Positions 7,074 through 17,163 of a stretch of 25,936 bases of DNA are shown in pieces; the first letter of the stretch is position 1; every line of letters starts with the position of its first letter. The notes under the pieces are model-generated. The model searched no databases and had not been told where the DNA came from. It worked only from the letters and a program-made list of their open reading frames with translations. Position numbers and translations under genes: made by a program. Source of the stretch: CAYQTE01 sp964420285. Its GTDB lineage: Bacteria > Planctomycetota > Phycisphaerae > Tepidisphaerales > Tepidisphaeraceae. Location of the stretch: positions 1-25,936 of the forward strand of contig CAYQTE010000065.1 of NCBI GenBank assembly GCA_964420285.1, read 5' to 3'.

Positions 7074-8168
7074 TCAACTGGTGGGCGCATCGCTCTGGCG
7101 AGTCGGGCTTGTGCGGGGATTCTCGATACGGCCGGGGGCGTCGGGCAGGCCCAAAGCACCGCGGTGGTCGAGGATATAGGCAATGCTGGTGAGGATGACC
7201 TCGCCGGCGATGGTCCAGAGTCGAAGCAGAACGGCGATGAAGGCGAGAAAGACGTCATCGCCGGCGGTTGTGACCGAGCTGGGAAGGGCGTAGCGCAGGC
7301 TGGTGACCAGGACAAGTTCGCGAACGCCAAGGCCCGCCGGAGCCCAGACCGCGACGAAGCCAAAGCTCCACGCGAGGCTGTAAGCGCCGATGATCAGGCC
7401 GATGCGATCGAGGGGAATGTTCAAAGCGTTCTTTTGCCCGATGAGAACCCAGATGGCCAGACCCTGCCAGACGAGGCCGCCCAGCGCCAGGGCCATGAGC
7501 CGCAGCAGGACACGGCCGCCGACGCGCGTGGAGATGGGGGGCTTGCCGATCAGGCGCAGCGCGCGGTTGGTCAGGCCGTAGAAGATGCGGGGATTCAGCA
7601 GCAATAGCAGGAGCGGGGAGAGAGCGGCGGCGGTGATCAAGGCGGCTTTGGCGATGGCCTGATCATGGGGACTGGCGCCTTGGAAGAGAGCGGATCCGGC
7701 GCAGGCGGGCAGGCAGGCCAGGGCCAGAAGTACGTTGGCAAGCAGGAAGACGGACAGTTCAAGAATTTGACTGGTGGAACTGGTGATGGCATCCACGCCG
7801 TAGGGTTGGACGAGATAGACGCGACCGACGACCTGCCAGATGGCGCCGGGGACATAGCGGGCCAGTTCACTGGTGGCCCAGATTCGTGCGGCGGCGAAAA
7901 ACGGGAGTTGATGCCCGAACCCCTTGATGATCAGCCGCCAGGAGACAACGCGGATGACGAAGAGGAACAGTGCGAACATGACGGCGGCCAGTATGAATCG
8001 AGACGGGCTGGTGGCCATGATGCGGGGGCCGACATCGTGCCATTTCTTATGGACGCTGTAGATGACCCAGGCGAGCCCGGCGATGGTGATGAGGCCGCCG
8101 ACGATGTGCCGGGTTGAGCGTTTTCGGCTCGCGACATTTTCGCTCGCTGGCGGTGTGGCGCGTGTCAT
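7074..8168 (-). CDS. Lysylphosphatidylglycerol synthase-type transmembrane (flippase-like) protein
   Basis: This 364-residue inner-membrane protein has roughly eight hydrophobic spans. It carries ELARYVPGAIWQVVGRVYLV (about residues 101-120), typical of the LPG synthase TM / UPF0104 family, where a K/R-Y-x-P-G-x-x-W motif recurs. A later APAGLGVRELVLV is the second family hallmark. The aminoacyl-transferase domain of full MprF is absent, so lipid or polyprenyl-linked substrate flipping is more likely than lysyl transfer. The ATG at 8168 is preferred over a TTG at 8210 because it overlaps the upstream stop as ATGA. The last ~25 residues are polar and probably cytoplasmic. Confidence 0.8.
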   Translation of the reverse strand: MTRATPPASENVASRKRSTRHIVGGLITIAGLAWVIYSVHKKWHDVGPRIMATSPSRFILAAVMFALFLFVIRVVSWRLIIKGFGHQLPFFAAARIWATSELARYVPGAIWQVVGRVYLVQPYGVDAITSSTSQILELSVFLLANVLLALACLPACAGSALFQGASPHDQAIAKAALITAAALSPLLLLLLNPRIFYGLTNRALRLIGKPPISTRVGGRVLLRLMALALGGLVWQGLAIWVLIGQKNALNIPLDRIGLIIGAYSLAWSFGFVAVWAPAGLGVRELVLVTSLRYALPSSVTTAGDDVFLAFIAVLLRLWTIAGEVILTSIAYILDHRGALGLPDAPGRIENPRTSPTRQSDAPTS

Positions 8169-8812
8169 GCGGGTGGAGTTCCGGGGAGAAGCAATGCCGA
8201 AGCGATACAAGGCTCGGCGGGCTGGGACGCGATCGGCACTTTGTGTGTGGGCCGGCGAATCCGGGCGCGCGGCCCGCCCCGAATTCCCCGGCGGTGGAGC
8301 ATGGGGCGTATCTTGCGACGGACTGATGGCACAAAGCGGAGCATGTGACTGAGGGCAATCATGAACCAGTCACTGGCTCTCCATGCGGCCAACGCCAGAA
8401 GCATAGCCAGAACACCGCGGCGCCAGGATTGGGCTACAAGCGGCTGAGCAAATGCCGGCACGCTCCAGCGCCCGATCGCCAGCATGGTGGCGGCGGGAAT
8501 GCCCAGGGCCATGACCAATTTGAACAGCGAGGCCCGGATGCTCTGGCGGGCGATGGGCTTGCCGGCCAGAATGCGGGCGACCATCGGCCGCTTGCCGGGC
8601 AGCCAGACCATTGCCGTGCCTATAATGAACAACGTAAATCCGAGCGGCAGTGGAATGGGAATGGAGACACCGACGGGCACGGCGATGAGGATGAGCACCC
8701 AACCGATGAGATTGCGCGCGGCGAACCAAAGCCAGCGCATCGGCCGCCAACGCGATCGCGCCGGCCGGGCCGGTGCGATCGGTGGCGAGAGCTTGTCCGT
8801 CGTGGCTTTCAT
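8165..8812 (-). CDS. Uncharacterised membrane protein, coupled to the flippase-like gene
   Basis: This 215-residue protein has a basic N-terminus and then hydrophobic spans near residues 35-70 (LIGWVLILIAVPVGVSIPIP and LGFTLFIIGTAMVWLPG). Further spans lie around 95-112 and 130-150, and the C-terminal ~55 residues are strongly basic. The GW...G...LPG pattern faintly recalls small PGPGW-type membrane proteins, but I cannot assign it. The ATG at 8812 follows a possible TTG at 8815. Its stop overlaps the next start by four bases, so it is the first gene of a two-gene minus-strand operon, divergent from acetyl-CoA synthetase across a 134-bp gap. Confidence 0.65.
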   Translation of the reverse strand: MKATTDKLSPPIAPARPARSRWRPMRWLWFAARNLIGWVLILIAVPVGVSIPIPLPLGFTLFIIGTAMVWLPGKRPMVARILAGKPIARQSIRASLFKLVMALGIPAATMLAIGRWSVPAFAQPLVAQSWRRGVLAMLLALAAWRASDWFMIALSHMLRFVPSVRRKIRPMLHRRGIRGGPRARIRRPTHKVPIASQPAEPCIASALLLPGTPPA

Positions 8813-8937
8813 CAACGGCCCCCCGGCCGAGCGTGAATGTCCGTCTCAATCCGCATGCACGATTCCTAAACGGGAGTAATCTCTCGCCCCCGGCATGGTA
8901 CGGGCTGGGCGGATAAATGCAAAAGGCCACGAATACT

Positions 8938-8942
8938 GGAGG
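8938..8942 (+). promoter_or_regulatory. Ribosome-binding site deciding the acs start
   Basis: GGAGG ends four bases before the ATG at 8947. No such site precedes the in-frame ATG at 8917, so 8947 is taken as the start. Confidence 0.6.
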
Positions 8943-8946
8943 ACCA

Positions 8947-10926
<1,980 letters not shown>

Positions 10927-10959
10927 GCGGCGATCGAGCCGAGCAACGGAATTCGCTCA

Positions 10960-11586
10960 ATGAAATACAAGTCGATCATACTTTTCGGGGCGCCCGGCAG
11001 CGGCAAGGGCACTCAGGGCACGATCATCGGCGACATCCCCGGCTTCTTTCACAGCGCCACCGGCGACATTTTTCGATCTCTCGATCTGCAAAGCGAGATC
11101 GGCCGAATCTTCTGGCAATACGCCGGCCAGGGAAAGCTGGTGCCCGACAACATCACGATCGACGTGTGGAAGACGTATATGCGCGGCCTGGAGATGATCA
11201 ACAAGTTTCATCCCAAGACAGAAATCCTCGTTCTGGACGGAATCCCGCGCAACGTGCGTCAGGCCGAGTTGCTCGCCGAGACGCTCGACGTGCTCAAGGT
11301 GATTCACCTGTCATGCACTGATTTGAACAAGATGGTCGAGCGGCTTCGCCGCCGCGCCCTTCGCGAAAACCGCTTCGACGATGCCAAGGACGAGGTGATC
11401 CAGAAACGGCTGATGGTCTACGACGTCGAGACCAAGCCGCTGCTGGACTATTACCCGCCGGAGAAGCTCGTCCGCGTGGAGGCGACCCAATCGCAGGTTC
11501 GCGTGCTGGCGGAGTTGTTGCAGATCATCGCGCCGCTGAAGGAACATTTCGACTTGACGATGGGGCCGGATGCGGCACATCCGTAA
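10960..11586 (+). CDS. Adenylate-kinase-like nucleoside monophosphate kinase
   Basis: This 208-residue P-loop kinase has Walker A GAPGSGKG at residues 10-17, an NMP-binding ATGDIFRS at 33-40, and DGIPRN at 93-98 in place of the usual DGFPRT. A short lid, RRRALRENRFDD, lacks the Cys residues of zinc-bearing adenylate kinases. It should transfer phosphate between ATP and AMP or another NMP in the cytoplasm. It starts 33 bases after acs and may be co-transcribed, which would fit since Acs makes AMP. The departures from canonical Adk (Ile for Phe, Asn for Thr, shortened lid) suggest a divergent paralog, so nucleotide preference is uncertain. Confidence 0.85.
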   Translation: MKYKSIILFGAPGSGKGTQGTIIGDIPGFFHSATGDIFRSLDLQSEIGRIFWQYAGQGKLVPDNITIDVWKTYMRGLEMINKFHPKTEILVLDGIPRNVRQAELLAETLDVLKVIHLSCTDLNKMVERLRRRALRENRFDDAKDEVIQKRLMVYDVETKPLLDYYPPEKLVRVEATQSQVRVLAELLQIIAPLKEHFDLTMGPDAAHP

Positions 11587-11667
11587 TCAGCCGCAGTTTC
11601 TAAGAACGGGACCGCGACAGCACACGCTCAACCGCCTGATCTCCGCCTCCGGTCGCCAATGCCGAAT

Positions 11668-11697
11668 TTGACTTGGTTCACTCGGCGGCCATATGAA
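11668..11697 (+). promoter_or_regulatory. Candidate sigma-70 promoter for satP
   Basis: TTGACT (11668-11673) and TATGAA (11692-11697) are separated by 18 bases. The -35 matches five of six consensus bases and the -10 four of six. The satP start lies about 41 bases beyond the -10 box. Found by eye only. Confidence 0.4.
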
Positions 11698-11738
11698 TCA
11701 ACGGACCGCGAGCAAAAACCCATAACCGAGGAGACGAC

Positions 11739-12341
11739 ATGGCGGAAGCGAGCTTGATGCAAGTCAAAGACACCACGGCCAATCCGGCGCCGCTGGGGCT
11801 GTTTGGATTCGGCATGACAACCGTTCTGCTGAACCTCCACAACGCCGGACTTTACAAGCTCAATACGATGGTGCTGGCCATGGGGCTGTGTTACGGCGGA
11901 ACGGCACAGGTCATCGCCGGGATCATGGAATACAAGAAGAACAACACGTTCGGCACCACCGCGTTTATCTCCTATGGCTTCTTCTGGCTGTCGCTGGTCG
12001 CTCTGATCCTGCTGCCCAAGAGCGATGCCCTCGGCGGTCCGGATGACAATGCCTGGGCGAGCTATCTGGGAATCTGGGGGTTGTTTACGCTCGGCCTGTT
12101 CGTCGGCACGCTGCGTTTGAACTGCGCACTGCAAGTCGTTTTCGGCTCGCTGGTCGTGCTCTTCTTTCTTCTGGCAAGCGAGCACGCGTTCAAACTCTCG
12201 CCAGGCGGCGGATTTGCCGAAATCACCGGCGTCGAAGGGATCTTCTGCGGCCTGTCGGCCATGTACACCGGTCTGGCCGTGGTTCTCAATGAAGTCTATG
12301 GCTCGACGGTGCTGCCGCTGGGGGTTGTGAAGAAGGGATAG
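11739..12341 (+). CDS. satP: SatP/YaaH-type acetate uptake transporter
   Basis: This 200-residue membrane protein has about six helices and the GPR1/FUN34/YaaH family signature NPAPLGLFGFGMTT at residues 15-28. Other family stretches are GGTAQVIAGIMEYKKNNTFG and TAFISYGFFWLSL. Members form inner-membrane channels moving acetate or succinate with protons. The start follows GAGGAG (11728-11733) with five bases between. It lies 152 bases downstream of the NMP kinase with its own candidate promoter, and close to acs, so import and activation of acetate are encoded together. It ends seven bases from the convergent GT39 gene. Confidence 0.92.
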   Translation: MAEASLMQVKDTTANPAPLGLFGFGMTTVLLNLHNAGLYKLNTMVLAMGLCYGGTAQVIAGIMEYKKNNTFGTTAFISYGFFWLSLVALILLPKSDALGGPDDNAWASYLGIWGLFTLGLFVGTLRLNCALQVVFGSLVVLFFLLASEHAFKLSPGGGFAEITGVEGIFCGLSAMYTGLAVVLNEVYGSTVLPLGVVKKG

Positions 12342-12348
12342 AACGGGC

Positions 12349-13971
12349 TCAAGGTGCGCCTGCGGCCGGCGGGCGATCGATCTTCCAAAGATCGGCTCCC
12401 ATGGCTGGGAAAAAGACGTGGTTGTCGGGCCCGGTCAAAGTTGGGACTCCAGGAAGGAGCCGATCCGGCCGGTCAATGGGCCTGCCGCAGACGAGCCAGA
12501 GTCGCAGCGTGGTTTGTTGCGGCAACCACTGATCCCATCCAGGGGGCGCGGGTCGCGTCAACAGGAGGATGGGGCCGCGAACGTCGGCGTAGTGTGACAC
12601 CATGAGGTAAAGGGCGCCCGCGTACCAATCGGGCCGGCCGGCGCTGGCGAAGACGACCGGCACACCGGCGTGCGCATCCGCGTTCAGGGCGTCGGCCAGA
12701 AGTTGCGAATCCGTATCCGAACTGTAGACGCGGCTGATCGTCGCCAGGCACGCAAGGCCGGTAACAGCGGGAAACAGATACCGATAGCGAGGCCTTGCCT
12801 CAGCGAACGCCGCCGCGATCAGAACATACAGGCCGGGGCCGGCAAGCTGCGTGTAGCGAACGATCGAGGTTTGGAGCCGGTGATCGGCCAGATCAATAGC
12901 CATCACCATGCAGACCGGCAGGATGAAGATCAGATACCAGAGCAGCAAGTGGGGCCGTTTTCTCAACAGAAACAACGGCGCGACGTAGGCAATCGCCGCA
13001 ATCGGCGCCAGCGCGCAGTACCGCTCGGGATCGAGCGAAATCACGGCGAGGTTCTCGCTGAGAAGCCGAAGCGGCAGCACCGCGGCTCTCAGTACGGTCA
13101 TGGATACGTGCTTCGAGGAACCGTCGATTTGCCAGGAATTGTTCGCCGCGACGCTGCTGTGCTGCTGCCAGAGAAACGGTCCCCAGGCAACCGCGAAGAT
13201 CAGACCGGCCGCGAACATAGCGGCGATCGCCTTGAACCGGGCCTTGTCACGCAGCCGGCACAGTGCGTAGATTCCCAATGCGGCCAGTGGCGCCACCGCG
13301 TAATAGTGCGTCAGCAGCATAGCCAGCACAGCGCACGCCATCGCAATGGCGCGGCGCGGGGAGAATCCCAGGCATTGGCATCGCACAAGGGCGGCGCAGG
13401 CCGCCAACTCCGTTGCCACCAGCAAACTGTACCCGCGAGCCTCCTGTGCGAAATGAACTTGCGGCATCGCGACGGCCATCAGTGCGGCGCCGGCCAGCGC
13501 GACCAACGGCACGCGCGTCGAGACCAGCACGGCATCGAACAGAAAAATGATCGCCGCCAGCGATGGAATCAGCGACATTGAGCGAGCGGCCGTGTCTCCC
13601 TCCCCGAATAGATCCCGCCAAAATCGCAGCAGGATGAAATACAACGGCGGATGGTTATCCAGGCGCATGCTCGTCCAGATCGACCACCACGGCCGCGCGC
13701 CTGCCAGCGATGTCAGCGATCCCGGCGACGCGATGAACACGTTGGTTGGCAATGCGACATGAGCCAATCCCCGCCCGGTCGAGACTTCCATGCTGCAAAA
13801 TTCATCCAGCCAGAAGCTGCTGTCGCTTATCGCATAGAGTCGCAGCCCTGCCGCCAGTCCCAGAATCAGCAACAGGCCAAGCATCTGCCCGCGCGCGAGC
13901 GATCGCCATGCACCCGGCGGGGTCGTGAGCGCAGTTCCGGCGGGCATGGATGGAATCGGTCGTCGCGGCAT
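12349..13971 (-). CDS. GT39/ArnT-like membrane glycosyltransferase
   Basis: This 540-residue protein has about ten to twelve transmembrane spans. The first periplasmic loop has SSFWLDEFCS, with Asp56-Glu57 matching the catalytic acidic pair of the GT39/PMT-like GT-C fold. NHPPLYFILLRFW (106-118) and AARSMSLIP (128-136) are further family marks. Such enzymes transfer a sugar from a polyprenyl-phosphate donor to a protein or lipid on the outer face of the inner membrane. The frame is open to 14286, but the added ~100 residues translate the MITE-like element and its flank, so I take the ATG at 13971. One at 13995 is also possible. Donor and acceptor cannot be told from sequence. Confidence 0.85.
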   Translation of the reverse strand: MPRRPIPSMPAGTALTTPPGAWRSLARGQMLGLLLILGLAAGLRLYAISDSSFWLDEFCSMEVSTGRGLAHVALPTNVFIASPGSLTSLAGARPWWSIWTSMRLDNHPPLYFILLRFWRDLFGEGDTAARSMSLIPSLAAIIFLFDAVLVSTRVPLVALAGAALMAVAMPQVHFAQEARGYSLLVATELAACAALVRCQCLGFSPRRAIAMACAVLAMLLTHYYAVAPLAALGIYALCRLRDKARFKAIAAMFAAGLIFAVAWGPFLWQQHSSVAANNSWQIDGSSKHVSMTVLRAAVLPLRLLSENLAVISLDPERYCALAPIAAIAYVAPLFLLRKRPHLLLWYLIFILPVCMVMAIDLADHRLQTSIVRYTQLAGPGLYVLIAAAFAEARPRYRYLFPAVTGLACLATISRVYSSDTDSQLLADALNADAHAGVPVVFASAGRPDWYAGALYLMVSHYADVRGPILLLTRPAPPGWDQWLPQQTTLRLWLVCGRPIDRPDRLLPGVPTLTGPDNHVFFPAMGADLWKIDRPPAAGAP

Positions 13972-14024
13972 CCGACAGATGATACCGCCAACCATCGAGG
14001 AACACTCGCAAAGACTCAAGGCGT

Positions 14025-14032
14025 CGGTGTGC
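14025..14032. repeat. Target-site duplication, left copy (8 bp)
   Basis: CGGTGTGC directly abuts the left inverted repeat of the element starting at 14033. An identical copy abuts its right end. Confidence 0.8.
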
Positions 14033-14252
14033 GAGAGTGCCCGATTTTCCGGGCAACCGCCTCTTCCTCCTCCCCATGTACTCAGGGGGAGGACGGAGGT
14101 GGGGGTTCTTCGCCAGTGGCTCTGCCAGGTCGAAGCCGCGACGAATGCCGCAGCGGTCAACCCCCACCCAACCCTCCCCCTGGGTACAGGGAGAGGGGAA
14201 TAAAAGCCGGTCCCGCATGGATTTACACTCGCCCGGAAAATCGGGCACGCTC
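14033..14252. mobile_element. MITE-like element with 22-bp terminal inverted repeats
   Basis: The left end (14033-14054, GAGAGTGCCCGATTTTCC...) and right end (14231-14252) are inverted repeats matching at 21 of 22 positions. Further in, arms at about 14066-14107 and 14159-14199 also pair, so much of the 220-bp element can fold into one long hairpin with a loop near 14108-14158. Perfect 8-bp CGGTGTGC duplications flank it. There is no transposase and no plausible own ORF. It lies between the divergent GT39 and YbhG-type genes and ends 89 bases before the latter's start, so it may affect their transcription. A related, interrupted copy lies at 3197-3572. Confidence 0.85.
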
Positions 14253-14260
14253 CGGTGTGC
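14253..14260. repeat. Target-site duplication, right copy (8 bp)
   Basis: CGGTGTGC directly follows the right inverted repeat and is identical to 14025-14032. Confidence 0.8.
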
Positions 14261-14341
14261 CCCAAATCGCACGCGCGGCCAACCACACCCTTCGATCCGA
14301 TTTGGCATATTCCGCACGCCGGTAGTATCGTAGCCGGTTAC

Positions 14342-15397
14342 ATGAGGCGAATAATCCTGATCATCGTATTGCTTGCGGTCCTTGTCGGGGCTGCGGCGGG
14401 CTTGAATTGGTGGTGGACTCATCGCGCGGGCGTTAGCGGCGAACTGGTGCTATATGGCAATGTGGACCTGCGGCAGGCGGAATTGGCCTTCAACAACAGC
14501 GAGCGCATCGACAAGGTGAATGTGCGGGAAGGCGATCGTGTGCGTCGCGGCGAATTGCTTGCCCGGCTGGATACGAGCCGGCTCAAGCCGCTGGTCGATC
14601 AGGCCCAGGCTCAGGCCGATGCGCAGCAACAGGCTGTCGATCGGCTGCACAATGGCAACCGCCCGGAAGAGATCGCCCAGGCGCGGGCGAATGTGCAGGC
14701 CGCTCAGGCGGATGTTGACAACGCCAAACTGCGATATGACCGGCTGAAGAACCTGGATCAAACCACCGCTGGCCGGGCGGTAGTGCAACAGGATTTGGAC
14801 AACGCCACATCCGCGCTGAACGTGGCCAACGCGAAACTGGCGGTCAATCAGAAGGCGCTGGATCTGGAAGTGGCGGGGCCGCGCAAGGAGGATATCGCCC
14901 AGGCCGAGGCACAACTCCGCGCCGACGAGGCGCAATTGGCTCTTTTGCGCCAGGAACTGGCCGACGCCGAGCTTGTGGCGCCGCTGGACGGCGTGATTCG
15001 TTCACGGCTGATGGAGCCGGGCGAGATGGCCTCGCCGCTGAGGCCTGTTCTTTCGCTGGCGATCATGGACCCGATGGAACCCAAGTGGGTCCGGGCCTAT
15101 GTCTCCGAGCCGGACTTGGGCAAGGTGCATCCGAACGATGCCGCGTCGGTCGAGGTGGACAGCTTCCCCGATCGGCGGTTCAGGGGATGGGTGGGATTCA
15201 TATCGCCGGTGGCTGAGTTCACGCCCAAGACGGTGCAGACCGAGGAACTTCGGACGAGTCTTGTCTACGAAGTTCGCGTCTTTGTGACCGACCCGTCGGA
15301 CGACCTGAGACAGGGGATGCCGGCGACGGTGTTCCTCTCGCGCGGCCAACGCCAGGTGCCAGTGACGACGGCTTCATCCATGCCCGGCGAACCGTGA
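14342..15397 (+). CDS. ybhG: HlyD-family membrane fusion protein of an ABC exporter (YbhG-type)
   Basis: The 351-residue protein has an N-terminal membrane anchor (IILIIVLLAVLVGAAAGL, about residues 4-21) and then a first half-lipoyl stretch (VNVREGDRVRRGELLARLD). A long Ala/Gln-rich coiled coil follows at about residues 75-205, then the second lipoyl half (AELVAPLDGVIRSRLMEPGE) and a beta-barrel domain. It would sit in the periplasm and link the ABC pump to an outer-membrane exit. The in-frame upstream ATG at 14255 overlaps the mobile element's target duplication and lacks the signal anchor at its start, so 14342 is chosen. The stop overlaps the next gene's GTG. Gene order matches E. coli ybhG-ybhF-ybhS-ybhR. 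Confidence 0.85.
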   Translation: MRRIILIIVLLAVLVGAAAGLNWWWTHRAGVSGELVLYGNVDLRQAELAFNNSERIDKVNVREGDRVRRGELLARLDTSRLKPLVDQAQAQADAQQQAVDRLHNGNRPEEIAQARANVQAAQADVDNAKLRYDRLKNLDQTTAGRAVVQQDLDNATSALNVANAKLAVNQKALDLEVAGPRKEDIAQAEAQLRADEAQLALLRQELADAELVAPLDGVIRSRLMEPGEMASPLRPVLSLAIMDPMEPKWVRAYVSEPDLGKVHPNDAASVEVDSFPDRRFRGWVGFISPVAEFTPKTVQTEELRTSLVYEVRVFVTDPSDDLRQGMPATVFLSRGQRQVPVTTASSMPGEP

Positions 15398-17163
15398 GCG
15401 TGTCCATGCCAGTGCTGTTCGGCCGAGAAATTCGCAAATCATTTCGCCGCGGGAACGGCCAGCCCGTGGCCGCTTTGGGCGGTGTCAGTCTTGCGGCCGA
15501 GCATGGCACATTGACGGCGCTGGTCGGGCCGGATGGGGCGGGGAAGACGACTTTGATTCGGCTGATGACCGGTTTGCTGGCGGCGGATTCCGGGGAACTG
15601 CGAGTCCTGGATATCGAAGTGTCGGCGGATCCGCAGCAAGTACAGACACGGATTGGTTACATGCCGCAGAAATTTGGGCTGTACGAGGATTTGAGCGTTC
15701 AGGAGAATCTGAACCTGTATGCCGATCTTCACGGAGTGAGCAAAGACGATCGCCGCGAACGCTACCCGCGCCTGATGGAAATGACAGGGCTGCGACCATT
15801 TACCGGCCGGCTGGCTGGTCGGCTTTCAGGGGGGATGAAGCAGAAACTGGGATTAGCCTGCACGCTTGTTCGTTCGCCGGAACTGCTGCTGCTGGACGAG
15901 CCGACGGTGGGCGTCGATCCGCTGTCACGGAGGGAGTTGTGGGGGATCATCCTGCAGCTTGTGCATGAGCAGGGCCTGACCGTTTTGCTCAGCACATCGT
16001 ATCTGGACGAGGCGGAACGATGCGAGCATGTCGTGGTGCTGCACGAGGGCCGGGTTCTTGCCCAGGGGCCGCCGGCGGATGTGACAAAGCTCGCGGAGGG
16101 CCGGGCGTTTCTGGCTGATCCGCCGGCGGGGCATAGGGCACGCGAACTTCAGGCTCGGTTGCTCGATGATCCGGACATCGTCGATGCCTTGCCGACAGGT
16201 GGCCGGGTGCGATTCGTTCGCAATGGAAGTGGCGCCGCCGGCGCTGGCGTATTGGCCGGCGTGGCGATCGAACCAGCCGAGCCGCGGTTTGAGGATGGTT
16301 TCATGGTTCTGCTGCGGCGGGCGGTGTCGCACCGCTTCGCCGCCGCGATGCAATTGGAAAGACCGCCCGGCGAGCATGGCGGGCAGGTCGCCATTCAGGT
16401 TCGCAATCTGGTGCGGCGTTTCGGCGATTTCACCGCCGTCGATCACGTGAATTTCCAGGTGCAGCGAGGTGAGATTTTCGGCCTGCTCGGCCCCAACGGA
16501 GCGGGCAAGACGACGACGTTCCGGATGTTGTGCGGCCTGCTGGCGGCCAGCGACGGGACACTGGAAGTGGCCGGGGCCGATTTGCGCCACGCAAGGGCGT
16601 CGGCGCGGCAGCGGCTGGGATACGTCGCGCAGAAATTTTCGCTCTATGGCCAATTAACGGTGGCGGAGAATCTGGACTTTTTTGCCAGCGCCTACAATCT
16701 GCGCGGCGAGCACAAGCGGGCGCGCATCGAATGGGCCTTGCAGCAATTTGAACTGACGCCGCTGGCGGGGATTCCCAGCGGACAATTGCCCGGTGGATAC
16801 AAACAGCGGCTGGCGATGGCGACGGCCTTGATGCACGAGCCGGAGACGCTTTTTCTGGATGAACCCACCAGCGGCGCCGACCCTCTGGCCCGCCGCGAAT
16901 TCTGGCGGCGTATTACCGCACTGGCGCAGCAGGGCGTTACGGTGACCGTCACCACGCATTTCATGGAGGAGGCGGAGTACTGCGATCGCGTTGCGGTCAT
17001 GGACTCCGGTCGCGTGCTGGCGCAGGGCACGCCCGCGGAAATCCGCCAGCACGCGCGCCCGCAAGATGGGCGCGAGCCGACGATGGAGGATGCATTTATC
17101 GCTATTGTTGAGGAGTCGCGCCGGGCGGATACAGGCCGACGCGAGACTGGAGACGCCGCATGA
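15394..17163 (+). CDS. ybhF: Two-domain ABC transporter ATPase (YbhF-type)
   Basis: The 589-residue cytoplasmic protein fuses two ATP-binding domains. Domain one has Walker A GPDGAGKTT (45-53), signature LSGG (144-147) and Walker B LLLLDEP (164-170). Domain two has GPNGAGKTT (366-374), LPGG (465-468) and LFLDEP (486-491). In domain one the switch region reads STSYLDEAE, without the usual histidine, while domain two keeps TTHFMEEAE. The GTG at 15394 overlaps the ybhG stop as GTGA; an ATG at 15406 is a possible alternative start. The stop overlaps the next gene as ATGA. It should power the two permeases downstream. In E. coli the homologous system has been tied to drug and cation export; the substrate here is unknown. 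Confidence 0.9.
   Translation: MSVSMPVLFGREIRKSFRRGNGQPVAALGGVSLAAEHGTLTALVGPDGAGKTTLIRLMTGLLAADSGELRVLDIEVSADPQQVQTRIGYMPQKFGLYEDLSVQENLNLYADLHGVSKDDRRERYPRLMEMTGLRPFTGRLAGRLSGGMKQKLGLACTLVRSPELLLLDEPTVGVDPLSRRELWGIILQLVHEQGLTVLLSTSYLDEAERCEHVVVLHEGRVLAQGPPADVTKLAEGRAFLADPPAGHRARELQARLLDDPDIVDALPTGGRVRFVRNGSGAAGAGVLAGVAIEPAEPRFEDGFMVLLRRAVSHRFAAAMQLERPPGEHGGQVAIQVRNLVRRFGDFTAVDHVNFQVQRGEIFGLLGPNGAGKTTTFRMLCGLLAASDGTLEVAGADLRHARASARQRLGYVAQKFSLYGQLTVAENLDFFASAYNLRGEHKRARIEWALQQFELTPLAGIPSGQLPGGYKQRLAMATALMHEPETLFLDEPTSGADPLARREFWRRITALAQQGVTVTVTTHFMEEAEYCDRVAVMDSGRVLAQGTPAEIRQHARPQDGREPTMEDAFIAIVEESRRADTGRRETGDAA

Noticed and set aside
12670..13581. A 303-residue plus-strand frame opposite the GT39 gene
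   Set aside because: Its Gln/Arg/His-rich composition is that of an antisense shadow of a membrane protein.
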